A stretch of DNA of 59,286 bases from Photobacterium sanguinicancri. Lineage in GTDB: Bacteria; Pseudomonadota; Gammaproteobacteria; Enterobacterales; Vibrionaceae. Made by a program: the position numbers and the translations under genes. Location of the stretch: assembly GCF_002265265.1 (NCBI RefSeq), contig NZ_NOIF01000010.1:1-59286 (forward strand), in the 5' to 3' direction. The notes beneath the pieces are model-generated. The model had not been told where the DNA came from. It made no database searches and saw only the letters and a list, made by a program, of their open reading frames with translations. Positions 8,812-17,530 of the stretch are shown here, piece after piece (position 1 is the stretch's first letter; each line of letters starts with the position of its first letter).

Positions 8812-11800
8812 TTTGGCTTAAGCGTATTTCTATTGCAGTTATCGCGATTCTTATTTTTCTCGTACTTTTACTCGCAACATTGCTCTATACGCCTGCAGGG
8901 GTAAAAGTGGCGGTGTGGGGGGCACAAAAAGCCCTGCCTGCGTTAACGATTTCAGATTCACAAGGGGCATTATTTAGAGGTTTTCAGCTTGATAATGTGC
9001 TTTATCAAGATCAAGGGATCAACTTGCATGCTGATCGCCTCCAGCTTGATCTGGATGATCGTTGTTTGCTTGCCCCTGAAGTCTGCGTGCGAGAGCTTGC
9101 AGTGTCGGGTGTGCAATTTTCGATGCCAACCTTGCCTGAAAGTACGTCAGATGAAGCGCCTGTTGAGGAAGAATCAGAGTCTGCGGCGATTACGTTACCC
9201 TTACCGATCAGTATTGATCGGGTGCAGTTAGACGATATTGATTTAGATATTCTGGGTAATAAAGTCCGTTGGCAGCACTTTTCAACAGCGGCTGAGTTAG
9301 TCGGCTCATTAGTGACATTAAAGCCGACGGATTGGCAAGATATAGAGCTAACGCTAGCAACACCTGAAGCAAGCCAAAACCAAGCGCCTAAAGCCGTTGA
9401 AACTGTAGATAAAACAGACGAAGTCATCGCTTTACCTGAAGTGATATTGCCGTTGGACTTCGATGTGCAGCGTTTCACGATAAAAAACTTCACATTGAAA
9501 GGTGAAGCACCACTGGTTGTCAATCAACTGGAGCTGGTGGCTTCAGCGCAAGGGCATGATGTTAGCGTTTCAAAACTATTACTCGATGTGCCCCAAGCGG
9601 TATTGAATGCATCCACGAACGTATCCCTGCGTGAGGATTATCCACTGACACTCGATGCCGTCGTTGATATTGCTATGGCACCGTTAAGTGGGCATCAACT
9701 GGTACTAAAAGCAGATGGCAGCATCGGTAAGTTAGCGTTAGATGCGAAGCTAAAAGGTACGATAGACGCAGTACTCGCAGGTAAGTTATCACCGTTAGAT
9801 CCAAAGCTACCGTTCGATCTATCGTTAAAGAGTCATCACATCCAATGGCCGATTGATAGTAAAGCTGAATTTGAGGTGGCAGATACCTCACTCAAGGCGA
9901 AAGGTAGCTTGAATGGCTTTAATTTTGATCTAAAGAGCGCAATAGATGGCGAGCCTATGCCTGCTGTGGCTGTGGATTTGAAAGGGCGAGGAGATTTAGA
10001 GAAGGTTTCACTCTCGTCACTGAAGATCAATACCTTAGGTGGTGTGATTTCAGGTAAAGCCAAAGCAAACTGGAAGAAGAACGTCACTTGGCAGGGGCAG
10101 CTTGCGTTTTCAGACATCCAACCCGACAAACAATGGTCAGAAGTCCCAGGCAATTTAAGTGGGCAGTTACAAACATCGGGTGGACTGACAACGAAAGGCG
10201 GCTGGTTTGTCAAACTCCCCGTCTTGAGTGTTGATGGCAATGTGATGTCGCAAGACTTCTCGCTAAAAGGCCAACTTGATGCCAAAGATATTGCGGGTAA
10301 CGGTAATGTTGAATTGGTCACCAATGGCTTGTCTTTAAATCATGGTCCTAATGGTTTAGTGGCGAAAGGTTCGCTAGCGAAAAACTGGGACATGACTGCG
10401 ACGATCAATGCACCCAATTTAGCTCAATCTATACCTGATGTTCGTGGTTCTATTATTGGTAATGTGGCTTTGTCAGGCAAGATGCTCGAACCTGATATCC
10501 AGTTAGACTTGCAAGGCCAATCACTAGGTTGGCAAGAATTAGCAAGCCTAGAAGCATTTAACCTAACAGGACGTGTGTCGCCGCTACCACAACTGAATGC
10601 TGATATTGCTTTGACCGCTCAGAATGGGCAGTACGAAGAAAACAAATTAACAGATCTGTCGCTTAATTTTACGGGAACTGAAAAGCAGCATGAATTGGTC
10701 GTGGATATCGACGCAGAACCTGCGAGTGCACAGCTGCGTTTAACTGGCGCTTTAGATCGTAAGCTGGGTTGGCAAGGTGTTTTGCAACAAGCCGAATTTG
10801 GCACTCCTGTTGGACCATGGCGTTTGAATCAACCCACTGCACTTGGCTATAACCTAAAAACGGAATTGGCGACGGTTGCGGCTCATTGTTGGCAACAAAA
10901 TACAGCAGGATTGTATTTAGTTGAGCCGCTGGAAGCAGGCAAGTCAGGCCATGCCAAACTTGCACTTAAGCGATTTGATTTCGACATCATCAAACCTTTC
11001 TTACCGCCTGAGTTAATCGTTAAGGGCGAAGTGGGTGCTAACGTTGAAGCTGTCTGGGCGCCAGAGTCGGCACCATATGTGAAAGCGGCAGTGGTTATGC
11101 CTGCAGGCTCGGTATTGCAGCAAGTTGATGAGACTCAACCGCCATTAAATGTGGGCTGGGATAAAGTCATTATTAACGCTGAAATGAAAAATGATGTGTT
11201 AAATGCTGATTGGCTGATTGGTGTGAAAGATAATGGCGACATCAGCGGTCAAGCTCGAGTGACTCAATTAACAGCGGAACAGCAGATAGATGCCAAAGTG
11301 AAGATTGATCGTTTTATGCTGGATTTCTTACATCCATTGTTGAGTGATTTTCGTGATTTTGGTGGGCAGGTTGATGCAAATATGCACCTGACAGGCTCTG
11401 CACTTCATCCTGCGGTAAATGGCGGATTAAGTGTAAGCAAGGTGAAGCTCAGTGGTAAAACGGCCCCGATCGATGTTGAGCAAGCAGATCTAACAGCGAC
11501 CTTCACCGGCTTTGGCGCGGTTATTAACGGCAATGTGATAACGCCAGATGGTAAGTTATTACTCCGTGGTAAAGCGGATTGGACCGAGTTAGAAAACTGG
11601 CGTACAGAACTTAATGTGAATGGTGACGAGTTAGCGTTAAGCGTACCGCCTATGTTAGCGATGAAAGTATCACCACACTTAAAGATAGCGGCATCGCCGA
11701 AACAAGCTGAAATTAGCGGTAATATTGGTATTCCGTGGGGACGCATTAAGGTCGATCAGTTACCGCAATCGGCTGTTGCTGTATCGGATGATGAAGTCTT

Positions 11801-12563
11801 GTTGAATGATCAGTTGGAGCCGATAGAAAAAGAGAAACCGATTCCATTTACTATCAAAACCAATGTGCTAGTCAAGATTGGTAATGATGTGAAAATATCT
11901 GCATTTGGTCTAAAAGCTAACTTGCAAGGCGATCTGAATGTGCGCCAAAAAGACAATGAGCCGCTAGTGTATGGCGAAGTAAATATTAATAATGGTACTT
12001 ATCGTTCGTTTGGTCAGGAACTTGTGATCAGTAAAGGGCAGATCCTCTTTAATGGCCCTGCGGATCAACCATACCTTTCCATGGAAGCCATTCGTGATCC
12101 CGATAATATTGAAGACAGCGTAACTGCTGGGATTCGGGTAACGGGCCCTGCTGATGCTCCTAAAATTGATATTTTCTCTGATCCCTCGATGCCTCAGCAA
12201 AATGCGTTGTCGTATATTTTGCGAGGGAAGGATATCGACAGTGAGTCTGGGGATAACAGCAGCGCGATGACAACGGCCTTGATTAGCATGGGACTTGCGC
12301 AAAGTAGTCAGCTGGTGGGCGATGTAGGTAAAGCGTTTGGGGTTCAAGATCTTGCGGTGGATACAGCAGGATCTGGGGATGACTCTCAGGTGACGATCAG
12401 TGGGTATATTGCGCCGGGGCTCCAGGTGAAGTACGGCGTTGGCATTTTCAACAGCCTTGGTGAGTTTACGGTTCGCTATCGCTTAATGACTGACTTATAC
12501 GTTGAAGCCATCTCGGGTTTACATAATGCGGTCGATTTACTGTATCAATTTGAATTTGATTAA
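8808..12563 (+). CDS. tamB: TamB, inner-membrane-anchored translocation and assembly module subunit
   Basis: 1251 residues, close to E. coli TamB (1259). One N-terminal membrane helix (about 8-28) anchors a very long periplasmic beta-rich body with the weak repeats of AsmA/VPS13-like bridge proteins. The conserved C-terminal DUF490/TamB domain (roughly 900-1251) ends in Y-Q-F-E-F-D, and P-Q-Q-N-A-L-S-Y-I-L-R-G-K is recognisable within it. It spans the periplasm and docks on the POTRA domains of TamA. It overlaps tamA by four bases and is followed 8 bases later by ytfP, so tamA-tamB-ytfP form one operon. Several long antisense open frames inside it are shadows. Confidence 0.95.
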   Translation: MIWLKRISIAVIAILIFLVLLLATLLYTPAGVKVAVWGAQKALPALTISDSQGALFRGFQLDNVLYQDQGINLHADRLQLDLDDRCLLAPEVCVRELAVSGVQFSMPTLPESTSDEAPVEEESESAAITLPLPISIDRVQLDDIDLDILGNKVRWQHFSTAAELVGSLVTLKPTDWQDIELTLATPEASQNQAPKAVETVDKTDEVIALPEVILPLDFDVQRFTIKNFTLKGEAPLVVNQLELVASAQGHDVSVSKLLLDVPQAVLNASTNVSLREDYPLTLDAVVDIAMAPLSGHQLVLKADGSIGKLALDAKLKGTIDAVLAGKLSPLDPKLPFDLSLKSHHIQWPIDSKAEFEVADTSLKAKGSLNGFNFDLKSAIDGEPMPAVAVDLKGRGDLEKVSLSSLKINTLGGVISGKAKANWKKNVTWQGQLAFSDIQPDKQWSEVPGNLSGQLQTSGGLTTKGGWFVKLPVLSVDGNVMSQDFSLKGQLDAKDIAGNGNVELVTNGLSLNHGPNGLVAKGSLAKNWDMTATINAPNLAQSIPDVRGSIIGNVALSGKMLEPDIQLDLQGQSLGWQELASLEAFNLTGRVSPLPQLNADIALTAQNGQYEENKLTDLSLNFTGTEKQHELVVDIDAEPASAQLRLTGALDRKLGWQGVLQQAEFGTPVGPWRLNQPTALGYNLKTELATVAAHCWQQNTAGLYLVEPLEAGKSGHAKLALKRFDFDIIKPFLPPELIVKGEVGANVEAVWAPESAPYVKAAVVMPAGSVLQQVDETQPPLNVGWDKVIINAEMKNDVLNADWLIGVKDNGDISGQARVTQLTAEQQIDAKVKIDRFMLDFLHPLLSDFRDFGGQVDANMHLTGSALHPAVNGGLSVSKVKLSGKTAPIDVEQADLTATFTGFGAVINGNVITPDGKLLLRGKADWTELENWRTELNVNGDELALSVPPMLAMKVSPHLKIAASPKQAEISGNIGIPWGRIKVDQLPQSAVAVSDDEVLLNDQLEPIEKEKPIPFTIKTNVLVKIGNDVKISAFGLKANLQGDLNVRQKDNEPLVYGEVNINNGTYRSFGQELVISKGQILFNGPADQPYLSMEAIRDPDNIEDSVTAGIRVTGPADAPKIDIFSDPSMPQQNALSYILRGKDIDSESGDNSSAMTTALISMGLAQSSQLVGDVGKAFGVQDLAVDTAGSGDDSQVTISGYIAPGLQVKYGVGIFNSLGEFTVRYRLMTDLYVEAISGLHNAVDLLYQFEFD

Positions 12564-12571
12564 TAGGAAGG

Positions 12572-12925
12572 GTGATGAGCTTAGTTTTTGTATATGGCAC
12601 TTTACGCCAAGGTGAGTCTAATCATCACTTATTAGCCGATGCCAAATTTCTAGGTGAGGCTGAGCTTACGGTAGGCTATGCACTGTATGATTTGGGTGCC
12701 TATCCTGGCGCGGTGATAGATGAACTTTCAGTGAAAGCTTTATACGGCGAAGTTTACCAAGTGAATGCTGCCACGTTTGAGGCGCTAGATAGGCTAGAGC
12801 AATACCCAACAGGATATACGCGGGAATTGGTTGTCACGCCTTATGGTCAAGCTTGGGTATATTTGTACTTGCACTCGCTGGAAGGGATGCCGTTAATAAC
12901 CTCGGGTAATTGGTGCCAGCACTAG
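12572..12925 (+). CDS. ytfP: YtfP, gamma-glutamylcyclotransferase-like (AIG2/GGCT fold) protein
   Basis: 117 residues. The N-terminus has V-F-V-Y-G-T-L-R-Q-G-E-S-N, the substrate-loop signature of the GGCT/AIG2 fold, and G-A-Y-P-G-A-V and Y-G-E-V-Y-Q-V follow in the usual order. L-D-R-L-E-Q-Y at about 71-77 carries the Glu expected at the active site. The true substrate of bacterial YtfP is unknown; gamma-glutamylamine or related cyclotransferase activity is the family expectation. It is the third gene of the tamA-tamB-ytfP operon, an association shared with E. coli, but the sequence gives no hint of a link to outer-membrane assembly. Confidence 0.9.
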   Translation: MMSLVFVYGTLRQGESNHHLLADAKFLGEAELTVGYALYDLGAYPGAVIDELSVKALYGEVYQVNAATFEALDRLEQYPTGYTRELVVTPYGQAWVYLYLHSLEGMPLITSGNWCQH

Positions 12926-12963
12926 CACGACTTAGCTTGCTATAATCAGTGAATTGATACGTT

Positions 12964-12998
12964 AAAGCCCCAAGCACAGCTGTGTTTGGGGGCTTTTG
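12964..12998. terminator. Terminator between convergent ytfP and ppa
   Basis: AAAGCCCC and GGGGCTTT arms with further partial pairing inside, followed by T-rich sequence on the plus strand and by A/T-rich sequence on the minus strand. It may act in both directions. Confidence 0.75.
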
Positions 12999-13043
12999 TT
13001 TATGTACTTACCTATTAGTAGCTGCAGGTAGTAGCCGTTAGAG

Positions 13044-13571
13044 TTATTTTTGTGCGCGTTGGTATGACGCTAGAATCTCTTCTTTGGCTGCTGCGACATC
13101 TCCCCAGCCTTCTACTTTTACCCATTTGCCCGCTTCTAATTCTTTATAGCGCTCAAAAAAGTGGGTGATTTGGGCTCTCAGTAGTTCAGGAAGATCACCC
13201 ACATCTTGGATGTGATCATATTCTTTACTTAGCTTGCTGTGTGGCACGGCCACAACTTTGGCATCTTCACCAGATTCATCAGACATTTTTAGTACACCAA
13301 CTGGACGGCAGCGGATCACTGCGCCGGGCACGAGCGGATGGGGAGTTGGGACTAAAACATCGACGGGGTCGCCATCAAGTGAAAGGGTATTATTTACGTA
13401 TCCGTAGTTACACGGGTAAAACATAGTTGTCGACATAAAGCGATCTACAAAAATAGCACCAGTGTCTTTATCCACTTCATATTTAATGGGATCTGCGTTC
13501 GCAGGGATCTCAATCACGACATAGATATCTTCTGGAATGTCCTTACCGGCAGGGACATTATTTAGGCTCAT
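13044..13571 (-). CDS. ppa: Inorganic pyrophosphatase (family I)
   Basis: Hydrolyses pyrophosphate to two phosphates in the cytoplasm, pulling biosynthetic reactions forward. 175 residues, matching the E. coli enzyme (176). The magnesium-binding signature D-G-D-P-V-D-V-L-V is at about 66-74, preceded by N-Y-G-Y-V-N-N-T. Later E-D-A-K-V-V-A-V-P and the C-terminal K-W-V-K-V-E-G-W segment are also typical. It is a single-gene unit: it converges with ytfP, and fbp lies upstream in the same direction with an inverted repeat between them. The order ytfP-ppa-fbp-mpl is shared with E. coli apart from intervening genes. Confidence 0.96.
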   Translation of the reverse strand: MSLNNVPAGKDIPEDIYVVIEIPANADPIKYEVDKDTGAIFVDRFMSTTMFYPCNYGYVNNTLSLDGDPVDVLVPTPHPLVPGAVIRCRPVGVLKMSDESGEDAKVVAVPHSKLSKEYDHIQDVGDLPELLRAQITHFFERYKELEAGKWVKVEGWGDVAAAKEEILASYQRAQK

Positions 13572-13678
13572 AACGCATTCCTTTTGATGAGTTAAAACAA
13601 TGTTACATGCCTAGAAGTATAACCAGCAATGGTGAAAAAGAAGCGAAATAGGGAGGGGTTGTAAGTGTTTCAGTGAAG

Positions 13679-13709
13679 ATGTACAAGCTGCATCACACAG
13701 CTTGTACAT
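13679..13709. terminator. 12-bp inverted repeat downstream of fbp
   Basis: A perfect 12-bp stem (ATGTACAAGCTG with its complement) and 7-base loop lie 29 bases past the fbp stop. No clear T run follows on the minus strand, so it may act as an mRNA 3'-end stabiliser rather than a full terminator. Confidence 0.5.
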
Positions 13710-13737
13710 AATTATTTAACTTTTTATATGTTGGAGC

Positions 13738-14754
13738 TTAGTGCGTTGATGGGAATTCTTTAATGAACTCTTCAACTTTATTAACCATATTGGTAGAGCC
13801 GACAAAGAAAGGCACGCGTTCGTGCAGCTCTGTTGGCTTAATATCCAGAATACGATTTTTTCCATCAGAGGCGATACCACCCGCCTGCTCAATCAAGAGT
13901 GCCATCGGGTTACATTCGTACAGCAGGCGTAATTTACCGCTAGGGTGAGTCGCCGTACTTGGGTACATGTAAATACCACCTTTCAGTAGGTTGCGATGGA
14001 AGTCGGCAACCAATGAACCAATGTAGCGAGAGGTATACGGACGATCATCTTCTGGCACATTTTCTTGGCAGTACTTAATGTACTTTTTCACACCTTCAGG
14101 AAAACGAATGTAGTTCCCTTCATTGATCGAATAAATACGGCCATCTTTAGGAATACACATGTTTTCATGAGATAGACAAAATACACCTAGTGATGGGTCA
14201 TAAGTAAAGCCGTGTACTCCATTACCCGTGGTGTATACCAACATGGTTGATGAACCGTAGATGATGTAACCAGCAGCTACTTGGCGGTTACCCGGCTGGA
14301 GGAAATCTTCTTGAACGGCAGGAGTGCCAACAGGCGAAACTCGGCGGTAAATGGAGAAGATAGTACCGACGGAAACGTTTACGTCAATGTTCGAAGAACC
14401 ATCGAGTGGATCCATTAAAACAACGTACTTAGAATTACGGTTAAGTTCTTTATTGAACGCAACGGCTTCATCTTCTTCTTCACTTGCAACACCACACACT
14501 TGATCGCGTGCTTCTAATGCTGCTTTGAATTTATCGTTCGCGTATAGGTCGAGCTTTTGTTGTTCTTCACCTTGCACATTTTCACAGCCTACCGATCCTG
14601 TAATATCAACAAGGCCAGCTTTATTGATTTCACGGTTGACGATTTTCGCTGCAAGCTTAATTGAACCAAGCAGTGAAGAGAGTTCGCCACTGGCGTGGGA
14701 GAAGTCATTTTGTTTCTCGACAATGAACTCACCTAAGGTTCTAATATCGGACAT
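13738..14754 (-). CDS. fbp: Fructose-1,6-bisphosphatase class I
   Basis: Key gluconeogenic enzyme converting fructose 1,6-bisphosphate to fructose 6-phosphate in the cytoplasm. 338 residues from the chosen start, against 332 in E. coli. The metal-binding motif [10 protein letters not shown] is at about residues 118-127, with A-S-E-E-E-D-E upstream and the F-1,6-P2 binding L-Y-E-C-N-P-M-A near 280. The ATG at 14754 is chosen because AAGGA lies 7 bases upstream and the protein then begins [10 protein letters not shown] like E. coli Fbp. The longer frame to 14937 is non-homologous and reaches the divergent mpl start. The 185 bases between fbp and mpl must hold both promoters. Confidence 0.96.
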   Translation of the reverse strand: MSDIRTLGEFIVEKQNDFSHASGELSSLLGSIKLAAKIVNREINKAGLVDITGSVGCENVQGEEQQKLDLYANDKFKAALEARDQVCGVASEEEDEAVAFNKELNRNSKYVVLMDPLDGSSNIDVNVSVGTIFSIYRRVSPVGTPAVQEDFLQPGNRQVAAGYIIYGSSTMLVYTTGNGVHGFTYDPSLGVFCLSHENMCIPKDGRIYSINEGNYIRFPEGVKKYIKYCQENVPEDDRPYTSRYIGSLVADFHRNLLKGGIYMYPSTATHPSGKLRLLYECNPMALLIEQAGGIASDGKNRILDIKPTELHERVPFFVGSTNMVNKVEEFIKEFPSTH

Positions 14755-14939
14755 ACACAATCCTTGCATCAAGTTGTCATGGGGGGCTGAAAACTCAGGT
14801 ACAATGTCTCTATTGGACAATTTTGTACGTGTTTCGGCATTAATGCCTCGTATCCAATTGTATATAAAGATCTTTTTTATGGTAACGAAGTAACGCAAAA
14901 GCGTGACTTCACATTTTTTAAGTTTGTGAGTCGACAATT

Positions 14940-16298
14940 ATGCATATCCATATACTAGGAATCTGCGGCACTTTCATGGGCGGTGCGGCCTTACTTGCGC
15001 GCCAACTTGGCCACAAAGTCACTGGGTGTGACGCCAATGTTTATCCACCAATGAGTACATTGTTAGAATCTCAAGGTATTGAAATAATTCAGGGTTATGA
15101 TCCTGAACAGCTCAAGCCTGAACCAGATCTAGTCGTGATTGGTAACGCGATGAGCCGTGGTAATCCTTGTGTGGAATATGTACTTGATCACAATTTGCGT
15201 TACACCTCTGGCCCGCAATGGCTACAAGAGTTTCTGTTGCATGATCGCTGGGTTATGGCGGTAGCGGGTACTCACGGTAAGACGACAACAGCCAGTATGC
15301 TGGCGTGGATCCTTGAGGACTGTGGGTATCAACCTGGATTCTTAGTGGGTGGTGTGCTTGGAAACTTCGGTATTTCCGCGAGGTTAGGCGAAAGCATGTT
15401 CTTTGTGGTTGAAGCGGACGAATACGATAGTGCTTTTTTCGATAAACGTTCTAAGTTCGTTCATTATCGACCACGAACACTGATTATGAACAATCTCGAG
15501 TTCGATCACGCAGATATTTTTGATGATTTGAAAGCGATTCAGCGTCAGTTTCATCATTTAGTGCGAACTGTACCGGGAAATGGTCGTATTTTAGCGCCGA
15601 GTGGGGTCGAGAATATTCAACAAACTTTAGATATGGGCTGCTGGAGTGAGTTGGAATACCTTGGTGATGATGGGCATTGGCAGGCCAAAAAACAGATTGC
15701 TGACGGTAGTGTGTTTGACGTTTACCTCGACGACCAGCGAGTGGGCACCGTTAAGTGGGACTTGGTGGGTGATCACAACGTTAATAATGCGTTGATGGCG
15801 ATTGCAGCTGCGCGTCATGTTGGTGTGACAGCGGATTTAGGCTGTGAAGCATTAGCAACATTTGTGAATACGAAGCGACGCTTAGAGCTTAAAGGAACAG
15901 TGAACGATATTACTGTTTATGATGATTTTGCTCATCACCCAACAGCTGTTGAACTTACGATGGGTGGCTTACGTGCTAAAGTCGGTTCTGAGCGTATTCT
16001 TGCTGTATTGGAGCCGCGCTCTAACACCATGAAACTTGGTGTGCACAAAGATGATTTAGCTCCGTCATTGCACGCTGCTGATGAAGTGTTTTTATTGCAG
16101 CCTGATAATATTCCTTGGTCAGTCCAAGAGATTGCGGATCAATGTCATCAGCCTGCGTATACCGAAAGTGATCTTGATGCGCTGGTGGCGCGTATCGCTG
16201 CGCAAGCAAAACCGAAAGATCATATCTTGGTGATGAGTAATGGTGGGTTCGGTGGGATCCATGACAAGTTGTTACATGCATTAGCTGAACAGGAATAA
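14940..16298 (+). CDS. mpl: UDP-N-acetylmuramate:L-alanyl-gamma-D-glutamyl-meso-diaminopimelate ligase
   Basis: Recycles the murein tripeptide L-Ala-gamma-D-Glu-meso-DAP by joining it to UDP-MurNAc, feeding peptidoglycan synthesis. 452 residues with the Mur-ligase layout: N-terminal Rossmann part beginning [11 protein letters not shown], central ATP-binding G-T-H-G-K-T-T-T at about 110-117, [10 protein letters not shown] near 158, and the C-terminal domain starting around D-F-A-H-H-P. The G-I-C-G-T start and T-K-R-R-L-E-L distinguish Mpl from MurC. It is divergent from fbp and followed 11 bases later by ubiX, a pairing common in gammaproteobacteria, so the two are probably co-transcribed. Confidence 0.95.
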   Translation: MHIHILGICGTFMGGAALLARQLGHKVTGCDANVYPPMSTLLESQGIEIIQGYDPEQLKPEPDLVVIGNAMSRGNPCVEYVLDHNLRYTSGPQWLQEFLLHDRWVMAVAGTHGKTTTASMLAWILEDCGYQPGFLVGGVLGNFGISARLGESMFFVVEADEYDSAFFDKRSKFVHYRPRTLIMNNLEFDHADIFDDLKAIQRQFHHLVRTVPGNGRILAPSGVENIQQTLDMGCWSELEYLGDDGHWQAKKQIADGSVFDVYLDDQRVGTVKWDLVGDHNVNNALMAIAAARHVGVTADLGCEALATFVNTKRRLELKGTVNDITVYDDFAHHPTAVELTMGGLRAKVGSERILAVLEPRSNTMKLGVHKDDLAPSLHAADEVFLLQPDNIPWSVQEIADQCHQPAYTESDLDALVARIAAQAKPKDHILVMSNGGFGGIHDKLLHALAEQE

Positions 16299-16309
16299 GA
16301 AGAAGTAAA

Positions 16310-16924
16310 ATGACCGACAAACGGATCACACTTGCGTGGACAGGCGCCTCCGGTGCACCTTATGGTTTACGCTTGCTCGAATGCTTGCTGGCTGCTGACT
16401 ATCAGGTGTACTTATTGATTTCGTCTGCTGCGCGGGTGGTATTAGCGACAGAGCATGGTTTGAAGTTACCATCGGGCCCTGAAGCCGCGAAAAAAGCCTT
16501 GGTTGATCACCTCGCCTGTGATGCCAGTAAACTAGAGGTGTGTGGTAAGGAAGATTGGTTTTCACCGGTTGCGTCGGGTTCTGCAGCACCGAAAAAAATG
16601 GTCGTATGTCCTTGTTCGGCTGGTACCTTGGCATCAGTGGCACATGGTATGTCGGATAACCTATTAGAGCGTGCCGCAGATGTGGTGATGAAAGAGCGCG
16701 GGCAGCTATTGATGGTGGTACGTGAAACGCCATTTTCGACCTTGCATCTCGAGAATATGCTCAAGCTATCCCAAATGGGTGTCACTATTATGCCCGCCGC
16801 CCCTGGTTTTTATCACCAACCACAATCGATTGATGATTTAGTCGACTTTATGGTGGCGAGAATATTGGATCATTTAGGCATAGAGCAAGGGCTAGTGCCA
16901 CGTTGGGGTTATGACCATCGCTAA
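16310..16924 (+). CDS. ubiX: Flavin prenyltransferase UbiX
   Basis: Makes the prenylated FMN cofactor used by UbiD decarboxylase in ubiquinone synthesis. 204 residues of the flavoprotein (Pad1/UbiX) family: [12 protein letters not shown] at about 9-20 is the FMN-binding start, S-S-A-A-R-V-V-L follows, [11 protein letters not shown] is the central cofactor segment, and [13 protein letters not shown] is the dimethylallyl-phosphate site. The C-terminal [11 protein letters not shown] segment is also typical. It is the second gene after mpl. No UbiD gene lies in the window. A terminator follows at about 50 bases. Confidence 0.95.
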   Translation: MTDKRITLAWTGASGAPYGLRLLECLLAADYQVYLLISSAARVVLATEHGLKLPSGPEAAKKALVDHLACDASKLEVCGKEDWFSPVASGSAAPKKMVVCPCSAGTLASVAHGMSDNLLERAADVVMKERGQLLMVVRETPFSTLHLENMLKLSQMGVTIMPAAPGFYHQPQSIDDLVDFMVARILDHLGIEQGLVPRWGYDHR

Positions 16925-16969
16925 GTGGCTGATAATTTGTTCAATCTATATTGAATAAAGCACAAAGAT

Positions 16970-16995
16970 AAAGCTCGCTAATGCGAGCTTTTTTA
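16970..16995 (+). terminator. Terminator after ubiX
   Basis: The stem AAAGCTCGC/GCGAGCTTT with a 4-base loop is followed by a T run on the plus strand. Because A residues precede it, it could also serve the convergent UspA gene. Confidence 0.85.
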
Positions 16996-17024
16996 TTGGA
17001 TGCAAGTGGTATTAAGGCAGGGAA

Positions 17025-17474
17025 CTACTCAGCAACGAGACTTTGTGGCTTGAGTACCAAAACATTAATCGGAGAGTTTTCGACTACTTTTGCCGCCACA
17101 GAACCGAGCATAACTTTATCGAGTTTTGAGCGTTGATGGCTTGGCATTATGATCAGATCGGCACCTACACGGGTGGCATTATCGATGATAGTGCTCCATG
17201 TCTTTCCTTCTGAAACATATTGATGATGGAGCACTTCATCAGGAATGTATTTTTCCGCAAAAGCTTTTAGTTGTGCCTGAGCATCTTGTCGCATTTTCCG
17301 CGCGGCATCTTTGGGAAAGTAGCTTGATACTATCGACATGTGAATGCCGGGCAGTACGTTCAATAAATGGATGGTTGCGTTGCTTTGTCTGGCGTGCCAC
17401 ACCGCAAGCTCAACGGCTTTATCCGCAAAGCCTTGCTCATTGAGATCTACTGGAACCAAAATTTGTTTATACAT
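17025..17474 (-). CDS. Universal stress protein family (UspA-like) linked to a TRAP transporter
   Basis: 149 residues of the Usp fold: K-Q-I-L-V-P-V-D-L at the start, alternating strands and helices, and the ATP-binding pattern near the C-terminus, here M-L-G-S-V-A-A-K-V-V-E-N-S-P-I-N-V-L. The G-x2-G-x9-G(S/T) pattern is only partly present, so nucleotide binding is uncertain. The start at 17474 gives the canonical Usp N-terminus; the frame upstream to 17624 overlaps the permease gene and is not homologous. It is the third gene of a TAXI-TRAP operon. UspA proteins beside TRAP genes are known elsewhere (TeaD with TeaABC of Halomonas), where the protein modulates uptake; the same role here is inference. 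Confidence 0.88.
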   Translation of the reverse strand: MYKQILVPVDLNEQGFADKAVELAVWHARQSNATIHLLNVLPGIHMSIVSSYFPKDAARKMRQDAQAQLKAFAEKYIPDEVLHHQYVSEGKTWSTIIDNATRVGADLIIMPSHQRSKLDKVMLGSVAAKVVENSPINVLVLKPQSLVAE

Positions 17475-17494
17475 AGTCGTCTCTTTGCAAATAG

Positions 17495-17527
17495 CATTGT
17501 CAGGGAAGGTTCGCTTCCCTGACAATG
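17495..17527. repeat. 14-bp perfect hairpin between the TRAP permease and UspA genes
   Basis: Arms of 14 bases (CATTGTCAGGGAAG and complement) surround a 5-base loop, only 3 bases past the permease stop codon and 20 bases before the UspA start. No T run follows on the minus strand, so it is more likely an mRNA stabiliser or partial block than a complete terminator. Confidence 0.7.
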
Positions 17528-17530
17528 AGG

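Noticed and set aside
9011-9523. 170-codon minus-strand ORF inside tamB
   Set aside because: Ser/Thr-rich antisense shadow; tamB is intact and homologous across this stretch.
10669-12347. Several 98-127-codon minus-strand ORFs inside tamB
   Set aside because: Antisense shadows without ribosome sites or family features.
14755-14937. Longer Fbp start at 14937
   Set aside because: The added 61 residues have no similarity to Fbp and would occupy the whole divergent promoter region with mpl.
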